A stretch of DNA of 28,642 nt from assembly GCA_964408235.1 (NCBI GenBank), contig CAYOYN010000008.1, forward strand, positions 1 to 28,642, in the 5' to 3' direction. This document shows, piece by piece, positions 1 to 8,003 of the stretch; the stretch's first letter is position 1, and each line of letters begins with the position of its first letter. The position numbers and the translations under genes are program-made. The notes beneath the pieces are model-generated. The model was not told the origin of the DNA. It made no database searches and saw only the letters and a list, made by a program, of their open reading frames with translations. The DNA comes from SICU01 sp964408235. Its GTDB lineage: Archaea > Nanobdellota > Nanobdellia > Pacearchaeales > GW2011-AR1.

Positions 1-3000
1 CTGTTGAATTAAATCCATCATTTATAGTCAAATTAACAAACCAATTTTCATTTAATGTTGTATTTCCATTTCCAAGAGTAGCGATAAAAGTAGTCCCGTT
101 AGCATAACTATTGTTATACATCTGAGTCAAGTGAAGTACAGAATTATTGTACCATCTAACTGTAACATTCATAGTATGATTATTCAGATCAAAAAGAGTA
201 GTTCCTACATTTAAGTCTTCCAAAGTTTTATTTGTGCCAAGAGTAGAATTTAGAACAACTATAGAAGAATTAGAAGGTGGGGCGTTAAGAATTTTAAGGC
301 TTCTAGAAGAACTAGCGCCAGCGTTCTGAGCATCATCCGTACAAGAGACATACCAATTATAAGTGCCAACGTTAATCCCTGTTACCGTAAAGTTAGTAGC
401 CGTAGCATTAGGTGAAACAATATTACTTGCGTTAGTTATCCCATTTAAAGTGATATTACATAGAAGAGAATTATCCCAATCATCTGTTGCAGTCCAATTA
501 AAATTAACAGGATTACTTAAATTAAATGTAGCCGAATTTGCCGGAGAGTTTAAAGTGACATCAGGAGGCAATAAATCTGTATCGAAATAAGGTCTAAAGG
601 ATGCAACTATGTGAGCAATTTCTTTCGAAGTGGTCCAATTCCATGACATTGAGTTTTGCCAAGGAGTAACATTAGCCTTATAACCGCCGTATGCATCGAT
701 AAGAGAACCTTCAAGTGTTTTAGTAATATTAACCCCCGGACTTGCACCAGAAGATTCCAACATAAGTGTATCGACTAACCAAGAACGGTAAGCATATGTA
801 GTGATATTCGTAGTTATATTTTCTACATTAACATTAGTGGTATAACTAAAGTTTTCTAATGGATGAGTTAAATTAACATTTGCAAGACTAAAAAAGGAAA
901 ATTCAGCATCAGCACTAGAATCTAGATTAATGGTTAGCCTACATCCACCGCAGATACTAGGATTCTCTAAATAATAGATTTCTGCATCAAAATTTGAGTT
1001 TTCACTAAAAGATCCAGTACCTACCCTCTGCATTCCAGAACCATCATAAGTTACATCATGCGGAAGCGCACCTCCAAGAATAGCTAATTGTAGAACTAAG
1101 AAATTTGCCCCCTCGCTTACAATTCCAACAGGTTGATCATAAGTATCGCTAGAAAAAGAAAAACTTTGAGGGGCATCTACTAAATATATTGATTTATATG
1201 GCCCTGGTAAAACTGCAGAATCATATCTGGTCGAACTTTGAGTATAGTTCTGACTTTGTAAATAAATTGCAGTAACATTGTAAATATAAGAGACGTTACC
1301 AAAATTAGTGGAGTTACTTATTTCAATAGCTCTTTGTCCTATAGCACTACCATTTACATGTAAACTAAGAGTCGCTCCTGGGTCTCCTACCCCTATAGTT
1401 GCATTAAGCAAAACAGACGTATTATTAAGAATGAATATATTAGACTGCGAGTTATTTAATTTCAAAATAGGAACTGCAGAACTATTCCTAGAAACAACAT
1501 AATTAAAGTTAGCAGATTTATTGTACGTAGATGTCGTACTATAGGACCACCAATAATAAGAATAAGTTCCTGCCCCCAAATTAGAAATAGTCCTATTAAA
1601 CATATTACTTGTCAAATTAGTAGCGCTGAAATTAACTCCATTAAACTCTATTCCAGCAGTACCGTTACTATTGTTTATGCTGACATTAAAACGATAAACA
1701 TTATTAATCAAATATGCAGAGTTATTTGCAACAGTTTCGTTAAAATTAAAGAAATTAGGATAATAAACAACTGGAATCACGCAAGTACCATCCCATTCAG
1801 TACCGTTAATCCAATAAGATTTTAACACTGTAGAATTAGTCCTATTTACATAACCTACAACGAACCCTCCAGAACATAAAGATTGTCCTGTAATTGGGTC
1901 TTTACCAGCAGCAGAAAATATCGGATATGTACTATTTGCAGTCAAAGATGAGTTAGCAAGACTCTGAGCAAAGGATTCTATTGTAAACTGCCCCCTTGTC
2001 GGAGTTATATTTCCATAATAGGGTCTCGCGACTATACTTTCTGTAGATTTATTATACCATATAACTACAAAATAGTCTCTAGTCGTACTTGTCCCATTAG
2101 TAAGAGTAACGACTTCGACAGAAGACATATTTCCTGCATTCACTTCTATATCTGTAGGTGCGAGAAGAGTTTGGTTAGATGCTCCCCTTATAGTTATGGT
2201 AATATCTTGATCTGCCTGATCGTAAAAAGCAATAACCGTTCTGTTATTATCTAAATTAGACATTGCAACCTGACCAAAATTACTGACTGCTGTATCTATA
2301 GAGTTAGCTCCAGAAATGTTTAGGCTAGATCCAGAAGAATTAATCGTTCTAAACAATATGTCATCTGCAGTCCCAGCATCATACCATGCCAATCCATAAG
2401 TTGTGCTATTAATTCCAACACAATCTACTACATTCATCCTATTATTTTCTGGAGCCGCAGCAGTATCTACATCTAATTCATTATGCCCTGTAACTCTAGA
2501 ACCATTCTGGAAGAAGTCTATAAAGTCAACGTCTCCCTCTGCCTGGTCTACATAACAATAACCATATCTGTCTCCTAGATTTGCAAGACCTATATCATAT
2601 CTGTTATTTCCTATAGCCCCGTCAAAAAAGTACTGATTAGTAAGAGCCGAACCCGTAATATTATAAATTTGATTTAAATCATCTCCAGTAGACTGATTAA
2701 CCCAACCAATTGCAAATTTTGTTTGATTTATTGTAGCAAGACCAACCCTAGAATAAACTCCAACACTTGTTCCAACAGTAACTGGACCAACAACAGTAGT
2801 ACCATTAGGATTCATCACTGAAAACTGAGTTAAGTTCCCAGTAGCATTTATCCATGCAACAACAAAAGTAACCTCATCTATAGGAATAATGTCTATATCT
2901 CCAGCAGGTCCGTTAAGCCTAACAGTTGGGTCTGTGATATAATCAAATTCTATATTGCCTCCATTGATTAATAAGTCAAAAGTATCTTGACTATTGTTCA

Positions 3001-5188
3001 GATTTAACAAAAATATCTTATTATATTCATTTTCAATTAAGTTTGAAAATTGAGCAATAGATATGTTAGAATCTTTCTCAAAAATCTCGATATTTATTTC
3101 TGAAATGTTGTCTCCGCTTGAAGCCCTAGGGAAAATAGTAATATCATTCTCATTAGTTAGGTTTTTCTCAAAAGTAACTCTTACATAGTGTCCTTCAGGA
3201 ATACTTTCTGACCAATAACCATCAAGTTCCCTAGTTTCATTATAAATATCTGAAACAAAATTTCTATTTTCATCTAAGTGTAATGCTGAAATAATCAAAA
3301 TTATGTTAAAAGTCTGGTTACTAAGATGAGGGGCAACCCACTCAATATAATCGATATACCCATCTAAATTAGTATCATTATAGAAGGAGACATTTAGTAA
3401 AGAATCATTTTCCACCCATTCAACCCTAACTGAAGAGATATTTCTAATTTTAGAACTATCTAATATGTTTGTATAAACTAGAACATTTTCATAATGAATA
3501 TCTTCTGGACTCGAAACTAAAACCTCCTTGAAATTATCATTAACTATATTTTCAATAGCAATAGGAGCACCAGTATAATATTCCACTTCAATACCCAAAT
3601 CTTCCTCCAAGAGTTCAACAGATATTTCTTGAGTTTCAACCTCATCTTCTATAGCTCTCCCAGTAATTCTAAAAAATTTGAATATCTTACTAAATATAGA
3701 TTCCCTTCCCAAATCTAAATCTGCAGTTACCTCTCCAGTAATCCCTACAACTAAATCTGAATCAAATTCTTCAGAATTTTCAGGAACTTCAACAATACTT
3801 TCTTCTAATGTTTCAGATCCTGTGATTTTATTAACTGTAACATTATCCGCACTTGCAGGGATTTCAACTGTTAAATTGAGACTATCATTCAAATCTAAAG
3901 AAATAGTCTTAACCCATCTAACTGGTTGACCTATAACCGCATTATATTGAGTGATTTTAACATCTATCAAAGTGCCATTAACCAAAGTTTCATTTAGAGC
4001 TGTTACATTTTCAATTTGAGTTTGATTTACAATGGTTTCATTAAAATTAGTTTGATTAATTGTTTCATTTAGGATAGTTTCATTCACAACTTCAGAAACC
4101 CCGCTAACTCCTTCTTGATTTTCATTAATTTCTGAACTATTCAGAGCTTCGGTATTTGAGAGTGTTATAAATTCGGATGCTTCTACTAAAATATTAGAAT
4201 CATAAACTAAACTTATTTTAATATCTGATTCTGTGTTTGCAATTAATTCAAAAGAGTCAAGATTTAAAACGAGATTTTTAGAATTGTCTCCAATATAATC
4301 TTGACCAAATCCTTCTCTTTCAATAAAATAATCTGTAGTAACTAAAATCTCATTAGAATTCAAATCAAATTCGATAACATTATCTTCCAAACTAGTTCCT
4401 TCGGAACTTACGCTTCCTTCAACAAGTGAAGCAGTTTGACCGTCAAGAAGAGAGTAAGTAAAATCTTGTTCTTTTGAAACGACTCCTGAGATAATATTTG
4501 AGTCAGATATAACTGCGCCTGTTATACTTGTATCAATAGACTCAGATGATTGAGCCTCAGGTGACTGAGTATTAGACTCATCTAAATTTTCTCCATTAAC
4601 GTCTTCAGAAACTAGTTCTCCACCTTGGCTATCAGATTCTTCTTTCTCCTGAGTATTTTGTTCTGGAGAACCTGAAGAACCAGTTTCAGAAAGATAAAAA
4701 TCAAAATTAACTGAAGGATAAGTAACGATTTTTCCAGCTAATCCATAACCTAAACCCTTTCCTGAAATGGATTTTCCTTGAACATAAAAATCTCCATCTG
4801 ATAAATCATCTAAAACAAGATCCGATAAAATAAATTCCTTAGAAATATTACCATATTCAACAAGAACCATAGAATTTGCAGGAATTAGTTCGCCTTCTAA
4901 AAGATTTAACTCGAGTTTTCCACTAATAGGTTCTCCAAGATCATAATTTGTTTTTATGTCTAGAGAAACGTTACCAGTAATATTTGATGAAATAAAATAA
5001 GCAGAAACAATCAACAAAATAAAAGCAAAAACCAACAAGACATTTTTTATTAGAGATAAATGAATTTTCTTATGGGGGAGTTTAGTTCCTAAATAAGTCG
5101 TTACGACATTTCCATCAACCCGCTTAGTTTCATAATAATATGGACCAAAACGTTTTCCATCCTTATACGTATATTTTTTGTGCACCAC
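1..5188 (-). CDS. giant membrane-anchored surface protein, C-terminus beyond window
   Basis: An open frame runs uninterrupted from a GTG at 5188 (a second GTG at 5185; in-frame stop at 5194-5192) off the window edge, giving at least 1,729 residues. Order seen: basic cytoplasmic N-terminus with GKRFGPYYYETKR (11-23) and TTYLG; membrane helix about 46-67; ITG at 70-72; acidic Ser/Thr-rich stretch; eight N-x-T sequons between N369 and N404; more ITG motifs at 222, 483 and 508; about 750-1057 repeated strands of the type FAIGWVN / YGLAWYD / VIAFYD, suggesting a beta-propeller; a lectin-like beta domain about 1340-1440 (LVLQLAILGG, VTYDGSGMQRVG, EIYYLENP); Ig-like domains about 1140-1230, 1538-1637 and 1638-1729. 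The N-terminus is inside and the rest outside, probably heavily glycosylated. I infer a surface or adhesion role; no enzyme motif is seen. A TATA-like CTTATAAAG lies near 5248-5256. Confidence 0.85.
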   Translation of the reverse strand, partial: MVHKKYTYKDGKRFGPYYYETKRVDGNVVTTYLGTKLPHKKIHLSLIKNVLLVFAFILLIVSAYFISSNITGNVSLDIKTNYDLGEPISGKLELNLLEGELIPANSMVLVEYGNISKEFILSDLVLDDLSDGDFYVQGKSISGKGLGYGLAGKIVTYPSVNFDFYLSETGSSGSPEQNTQEKEESDSQGGELVSEDVNGENLDESNTQSPEAQSSESIDTSITGAVISDSNIISGVVSKEQDFTYSLLDGQTASLVEGSVSSEGTSLEDNVIEFDLNSNEILVTTDYFIEREGFGQDYIGDNSKNLVLNLDSFELIANTESDIKISLVYDSNILVEASEFITLSNTEALNSSEINENQEGVSGVSEVVNETILNETINQTNFNETIVNQTQIENVTALNETLVNGTLIDVKITQYNAVIGQPVRWVKTISLDLNDSLNLTVEIPASADNVTVNKITGSETLEESIVEVPENSEEFDSDLVVGITGEVTADLDLGRESIFSKIFKFFRITGRAIEDEVETQEISVELLEEDLGIEVEYYTGAPIAIENIVNDNFKEVLVSSPEDIHYENVLVYTNILDSSKIRNISSVRVEWVENDSLLNVSFYNDTNLDGYIDYIEWVAPHLSNQTFNIILIISALHLDENRNFVSDIYNETRELDGYWSESIPEGHYVRVTFEKNLTNENDITIFPRASSGDNISEINIEIFEKDSNISIAQFSNLIENEYNKIFLLNLNNSQDTFDLLINGGNIEFDYITDPTVRLNGPAGDIDIIPIDEVTFVVAWINATGNLTQFSVMNPNGTTVVGPVTVGTSVGVYSRVGLATINQTKFAIGWVNQSTGDDLNQIYNITGSALTNQYFFDGAIGNNRYDIGLANLGDRYGYCYVDQAEGDVDFIDFFQNGSRVTGHNELDVDTAAAPENNRMNVVDCVGINSTTYGLAWYDAGTADDILFRTINSSGSSLNISGANSIDTAVSNFGQVAMSNLDNNRTVIAFYDQADQDITITIRGASNQTLLAPTDIEVNAGNMSSVEVVTLTNGTSTTRDYFVVIWYNKSTESIVARPYYGNITPTRGQFTIESFAQSLANSSLTANSTYPIFSAAGKDPITGQSLCSGGFVVGYVNRTNSTVLKSYWINGTEWDGTCVIPVVYYPNFFNFNETVANNSAYLINNVYRFNVSINNSNGTAGIEFNGVNFSATNLTSNMFNRTISNLGAGTYSYYWWSYSTTSTYNKSANFNYVVSRNSSAVPILKLNNSQSNIFILNNTSVLLNATIGVGDPGATLSLHVNGSAIGQRAIEISNSTNFGNVSYIYNVTAIYLQSQNYTQSSTRYDSAVLPGPYKSIYLVDAPQSFSFSSDTYDQPVGIVSEGANFLVLQLAILGGALPHDVTYDGSGMQRVGTGSFSENSNFDAEIYYLENPSICGGCRLTINLDSSADAEFSFFSLANVNLTHPLENFSYTTNVNVENITTNITTYAYRSWLVDTLMLESSGASPGVNITKTLEGSLIDAYGGYKANVTPWQNSMSWNWTTSKEIAHIVASFRPYFDTDLLPPDVTLNSPANSATFNLSNPVNFNWTATDDWDNSLLCNITLNGITNASNIVSPNATATNFTVTGINVGTYNWYVSCTDDAQNAGASSSRSLKILNAPPSNSSIVVLNSTLGTNKTLEDLNVGTTLFDLNNHTMNVTVRWYNNSVLHLTQMYNNSYANGTTFIATLGNGNTTLNENWFVNLTINDGFNST

Positions 5189-5202
5189 TTTTTATAAAAA
5201 AA

Positions 5203-5289
5203 GAGTTCTCTTACAGCTCTTTTTATTCAAGAAATTTAACAAACATTCTTTATAAGCATTTCCTAATAAAAATAAGGAGTTCTCTTACA
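5203..5289. repeat. 13-nt direct repeat flanking the giant gene's promoter
   Basis: GAGTTCTCTTACA occurs at 5203-5215 and 5277-5289, 74 bp apart, both copies preceded by an A-rich tract on the plus strand. Read on the minus strand, the first-met copy lies just after the metallopeptidase stop and is followed by T-rich DNA, as an archaeal terminator would be. The second lies about 15 nt before the giant gene's GTG. The TATA-like box near 5248-5256 sits between them. Confidence 0.6.
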
Positions 5290-5294
5290 TAAAA

Positions 5295-5672
5295 TCATAG
5301 CTTAAAATTTCTCTTAAACTCCAGATTCCTGTGAAGTTTAGCGATATTTTCTTCACATACAAAATCATGTTGACGAAAACCACCTCCGAAAGTCTTTGGA
5401 ATATGGAGTAGCTCATGTATAATCACTTTATCTTGGTCAGACGCGGATAATTTATCAAACTTTTCAAGAAATTCAATAGTATAGAAAGCAGGAACCTTCA
5501 TTCCTTTCTGCATAACCTTTCCAATAGTATGGCATCTAGCAATAGTTCTTTTAGTACTTGATCCAAAAGAACGTAAACATTCAACACGATTTAGATCAAC
5601 ATGATCCATATTTAATTTAATAACTATATCACTAAGTCTCTCCTTTAAATCGGGAGCATAATCATACCTCAT
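5295..5672 (-). CDS. predicted zinc metallopeptidase (COG4900-like)
   Basis: A 125-aa protein whose C-terminal half holds HELLHIPKTFGGGFRQHD (about residues 87-104), a HExxH-type zinc site with a further His downstream. Together with the RCHTIGKVMQ and YTIEFLEKFDKL stretches before it, this resembles the small archaeal predicted metallopeptidases of COG4900. No signal peptide or membrane helix is present, so it should be cytoplasmic. Its substrate is unknown. It is the last gene of the minus-strand run after the GTPase and DUF167 genes, 20 bp behind the latter. Family assignment rests on the motif pattern recalled from memory. Confidence 0.75.
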   Translation of the reverse strand: MRYDYAPDLKERLSDIVIKLNMDHVDLNRVECLRSFGSSTKRTIARCHTIGKVMQKGMKVPAFYTIEFLEKFDKLSASDQDKVIIHELLHIPKTFGGGFRQHDFVCEENIAKLHRNLEFKRNFKL

Positions 5673-5692
5673 AAAATAAATTACAAGAAGAG

Positions 5693-5911
5693 TTATTTAA
5701 CAATTTCTATAATTTTTAATCTACTTTTAGGATTTTTAATTTTAATTTTACTAAAATGAACTCCGAACTCTTTAGAAATAATTTTAGTCAAAGATAAATT
5801 AGCTTTACCTTCAATAGCTTTTTCCTTAAGGTTCGCTAAATAACTACCATCTTCACACTTTTCAAATTTTTCATTTAATGAAGATGGCTTAACCCTAACT
5901 CTAATAATCAT
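5693..5911 (-). CDS. DUF167 (YggU-like) family protein
   Basis: A 72-aa protein with the hallmarks of DUF167: an opening RVRVKPSS strand, then LKEKAIEGKANLSLTKIISKEFGV in the middle (the family's A.pv.GkAN..l...La..f.v pattern) and KIKIKNPKSRLKII at the end. The family is small, alpha/beta and of uncertain function. Its ATG overlaps the stop of the upstream GTPase gene by four bases (ATGA), so the two are probably translated together. Length is slightly short for the family (usually about 80-100 residues). Confidence 0.85.
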   Translation of the reverse strand: MIIRVRVKPSSLNEKFEKCEDGSYLANLKEKAIEGKANLSLTKIISKEFGVHFSKIKIKNPKSRLKIIEIVK

Positions 5912-7083
5912 CTTGTCAATATTTCTAAACCATCAAGGTGCTTAATCACATAATCTTTTCCAACGGCTTGTTTAGTCTTCAAATTAATCGCTTTAACAAA
6001 TTTGTTCCCTATATCTGTGTGTAATTTATATGCAAAATCCAGAGCAGTTGAACCAGGAGGCATTAAGAAACAATCAGGCAATACATTTCCTTTGCTATCT
6101 TCCATCTTACTACCAGCAGGAAATACTGCAACATATTTTAAAATGTCAAACACGATACTGTTAAGAACTAATTGAACCCCTGTGCTACCATATTCTTTCA
6201 TAACCATACGTATTGTTTCAAGAGCATTTTTTTGAGGAGCACTTAATTCCTTAAGTATCTCAAAGTCATTTTCCCCTGGGATATATTTTATCATTCCAGC
6301 TTTATCTGCTTGACGCAAACTTAATTCGCCATCTGCAAAACAAGGAATAATTGGGTAATTAAATTTAGATTTAACAATCTTCAAATTATGTAATCCATTA
6401 GGCCTGTCCACTTTATTAGCTGCAATTACCATAGGTTTTGTGTATATACGTAAAGCTCGTGAAAAATGAAATAAAGCCTCATCAGTCCAGGCAGAAGGTT
6501 TAGTTATATCCAGCTTCTCTTTGATAATAACGTGATTAATATCATCTTCGGTTACCTTTAAACCAGAAAACTGCTTGGCAACAGTTTTTGAAAAATTCCC
6601 CTTTTGAGTCTCCATGGATTTCATTACAGCAACCCAAACTTTTTTCAAAATTCCAAGATACCATAAATCTAATTCCTTTTCAATCATCATGATATCTTTA
6701 CTAGGATCATAATTTTCAGTTTGTTTCCCTCCCTCATCTGTTTCACCGGACATATCTACAACATGAATAAATGCGTCAACTCCTGCCAAATCATCTAAAA
6801 ATTGGTTTCCTAATCCCTTTCCTTCAGAAGCCCCCTCTACTAGACCAGCTACATCAAACAGGTCTAAAGGAACAAACCTGTGCCCATCCCTAACATATCC
6901 TTGTCTAGGATTAGAAACTTTTCCAAAATCTGCAGCTAAATCATGAATCTTAACGTAAGCCATCCCATGATTGGGTTTTATTGTAGCAAAAGGATAATTA
7001 GCAATTAATACATCAGATAGCGTTGCTGCCTTAAAGAAAGTGCTTTTCCCAACATTCGGCTTTCCAACTAGTCCAATAATCAT
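5908..7083 (-). CDS. translation-associated GTPase, archaeal YchF/Obg-like with TGS domain
   Basis: A 391-aa P-loop GTPase. Visible motifs: G1 GKPNVGKST (7-15), G3 DVAGLVEGA (77-85), G4 NKVD (223-226). The G4 motif is the GTP-specific type, unlike the NxxE of bacterial YchF, and fits the archaeal branch. A coiled helical insert occupies about 130-200. The C-terminus (about 335-391: DCFLMPPGSTALDFAYKLHTD) is a TGS domain. Family members associate with ribosomes. First gene of a three-gene minus-strand operon; a TATA-like CTTAAAAAC at 7104-7112 sits about 25 nt before the ATG, suggesting a nearly leaderless transcript, and shares the intergenic space with the divergent gene starting at 7179. 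Confidence 0.93.
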   Translation of the reverse strand: MIIGLVGKPNVGKSTFFKAATLSDVLIANYPFATIKPNHGMAYVKIHDLAADFGKVSNPRQGYVRDGHRFVPLDLFDVAGLVEGASEGKGLGNQFLDDLAGVDAFIHVVDMSGETDEGGKQTENYDPSKDIMMIEKELDLWYLGILKKVWVAVMKSMETQKGNFSKTVAKQFSGLKVTEDDINHVIIKEKLDITKPSAWTDEALFHFSRALRIYTKPMVIAANKVDRPNGLHNLKIVKSKFNYPIIPCFADGELSLRQADKAGMIKYIPGENDFEILKELSAPQKNALETIRMVMKEYGSTGVQLVLNSIVFDILKYVAVFPAGSKMEDSKGNVLPDCFLMPPGSTALDFAYKLHTDIGNKFVKAINLKTKQAVGKDYVIKHLDGLEILTR

Positions 7084-7150
7084 AAATTAAGAAGAAAAAA
7101 GTCGTTTTTAAGGTTATTTACTTCAAACAAAATTGAATGCTTCACCATCC

Positions 7151-7159
7151 TTATAAATA
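7151..7159 (+). promoter_or_regulatory. TATA box for the NTR/TIMP-like gene
   Basis: TTATAAATA lies about 24 nt upstream of the ATG at 7179, the spacing expected for an archaeal promoter with a leaderless or very short leader. Confidence 0.7.
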
Positions 7160-7178
7160 ACAAAGCTTTAAAGAAACT

Positions 7179-7709
7179 ATGAAAAACAAATTAATCATAT
7201 CCCTTCTATTAATAATAGGGACCTTATTTTCTCTTGGATTTACATCTGCCTGTTCATGCATATATCTCGAAAATACAGAACAAAAACTAGAAAACGCAGA
7301 ATATGTATTTTCTGGCCAAGTAGTAGATATAAAATTTTCTGGACAAGAATACGATGAATTGCAAGATGTATCAATTAAAACAATCCAATATTGGAAACCT
7401 TCGCAATTTCCTGAATCTGTAAATCTTAACCTATATGCTATAAAGGATTCTGGCGCTAACTGCGGATATAATTTTGAAAAAGGTAAAAATTACTTAATTT
7501 ATGCATATCTAGATATTGAAACTGGAAAACTAACAACAAATTCGTGTATGGGCAATTCAATAATAAGTGGGGAGACTCAAGAAATAAAGGAACTAAATAA
7601 TCTAACTAATTCAACTCCTACAGATTATGATTACAAACCAGTCATAGAAGAAAAGGGAGAAAATATAGTGTTAAAATTCTTTAACTGGTTAAAGAACCTA
7701 TTTTCATAA
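7179..7709 (+). CDS. secreted NTR/TIMP-like domain protein
   Basis: A 176-aa protein. Residues 1-24 form a signal peptide ending at SACSC. The mature part starts with the CSC motif typical of TIMP/netrin (NTR) domains, followed by ENAEYVFSGQVVDIKF, then NCGYNFEKGKNYLIYAY and LTTNSCMGNS, which match the 'CG..F..G..YLVYA...........C' core of bacterial and archaeal TIMP-like proteins. Conserved cysteines could form disulfides. TIMP relatives bind metalloproteases in animals; the prokaryotic role is unknown. The C-terminus (about 160-176) is a short amphipathic aromatic stretch, VLKFFNWLKNLFS, that could lie on the membrane. It lacks the ITG motif of other surface proteins in the window. Single-gene transcript from its own TATA box. 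Confidence 0.78.
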   Translation: MKNKLIISLLLIIGTLFSLGFTSACSCIYLENTEQKLENAEYVFSGQVVDIKFSGQEYDELQDVSIKTIQYWKPSQFPESVNLNLYAIKDSGANCGYNFEKGKNYLIYAYLDIETGKLTTNSCMGNSIISGETQEIKELNNLTNSTPTDYDYKPVIEEKGENIVLKFFNWLKNLFS

Positions 7710-7717
7710 ACGGAAAC

Positions 7718-7725
7718 ATTAAAAA
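7718..7725 (+). promoter_or_regulatory. TATA box for tRNA-Ile
   Basis: ATTAAAAA lies 25 nt before the tRNA 5' end, immediately after the preceding gene, as expected for an archaeal tRNA promoter. Confidence 0.55.
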
Positions 7726-7749
7726 GAACTATTTCGGGTCAACTATTAG

Positions 7750-7873
7750 GAGCCCATAGCTCAGCCCGGTTAGAGCACTGCTCTTATATGAATAGATCTC
7801 AATAGAGATTTAGTGTTTAAGCTACACAAGCTAAGAACAGCAGGGGTCCCAGGTTCAAATCCTGGTGGGCTCA
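7750..7873 (+). tRNA. tRNA-Ile(UAU), intron-containing
   Basis: Acceptor GAGCCCA (7750-7756) pairs fully with TGGGCTC (7866-7872); discriminator A73. D-stem GCTC/GAGC, anticodon stem CTGCT/AGCAG, T-stem CCAGG/CCTGG with loop TTCAAAT. After removing the intron the anticodon loop reads C-T-TAT-A-C, so the anticodon is UAU (7785-7787). Most archaea read AUA with agmatidine-modified CAU. A true UAU tRNA is known from Nanoarchaeum and Korarchaeum, which lack the TiaS enzyme. No CCA is encoded. Exons are 7750-7788 and 7838-7873. Confidence 0.9.
7789..7837 (+). other. tRNA-Ile intron with bulge-helix-bulge splice motif
   Basis: A 49-nt intron at the canonical 37/38 position. The anticodon stem CTGCT/AGCAG is followed by a four-pair central helix CTTA (7783-7786) with TAAG (7832-7835), flanked by three-base bulges TAT (7787-7789) and AAC (7836-7838). 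Cleavage after the second base of each bulge gives exactly a seven-base anticodon loop. This is the substrate of archaeal tRNA splicing endonuclease. The intron body can form ATCTC/GAGAT. Confidence 0.85.
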
Positions 7874-7954
7874 TAGGATTTGAACATCCTGAGATGAACA
7901 AGTCCTCTCAGTCCCTCCAACTCCTTAGAGTTGAAGGAATCCTGGTGGGCTCAT
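7858..7954 (+). repeat. direct repeat: copy of tRNA-Ile 3' end downstream
   Basis: The 17-nt AATCCTGGTGGGCTCAT occurs at 7858-7874 (end of tRNA-Ile plus one base) and again, unchanged, at 7938-7954, exactly 80 bp later. In addition AGGATTTGAAC at 7875-7885 is a perfect inverted copy of the T-arm segment GTTCAAATCCT at 7853-7863. Confidence 0.95.
7875..7954 (+). ncRNA. structured tRNA-Ile trailer module (candidate)
   Basis: The trailer can fold as a three-way junction: closing stem AGGATT (7875-7880) with AATCCT (7938-7943), then hairpin TGAGA/TCTCA (7890-7894, 7906-7910), then CAACTC-CTTA-GAGTTG (7918-7933) extended by CCT/AGG. It ends with the second acceptor copy. No open reading frame fits here. 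Whether it is a stable RNA, part of the pre-tRNA or a decayed insertion cannot be told from sequence alone. It fills most of the gap before the methyltransferase stop at 8004. Confidence 0.5.
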
Positions 7955-8003
7955 TAAATGAATTGAAAATTCAATTTCAAAGAAATTAAATGTAAGTTAG
8001 AAA

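Noticed and set aside
363..3929. Plus-strand open frames of 64-83 codons within 363-3929
   Set aside because: They lie antisense inside the continuous minus-strand giant gene, whose frame I checked at several points; their products look like back-translated Thr/Ser/Asn-rich sequence.
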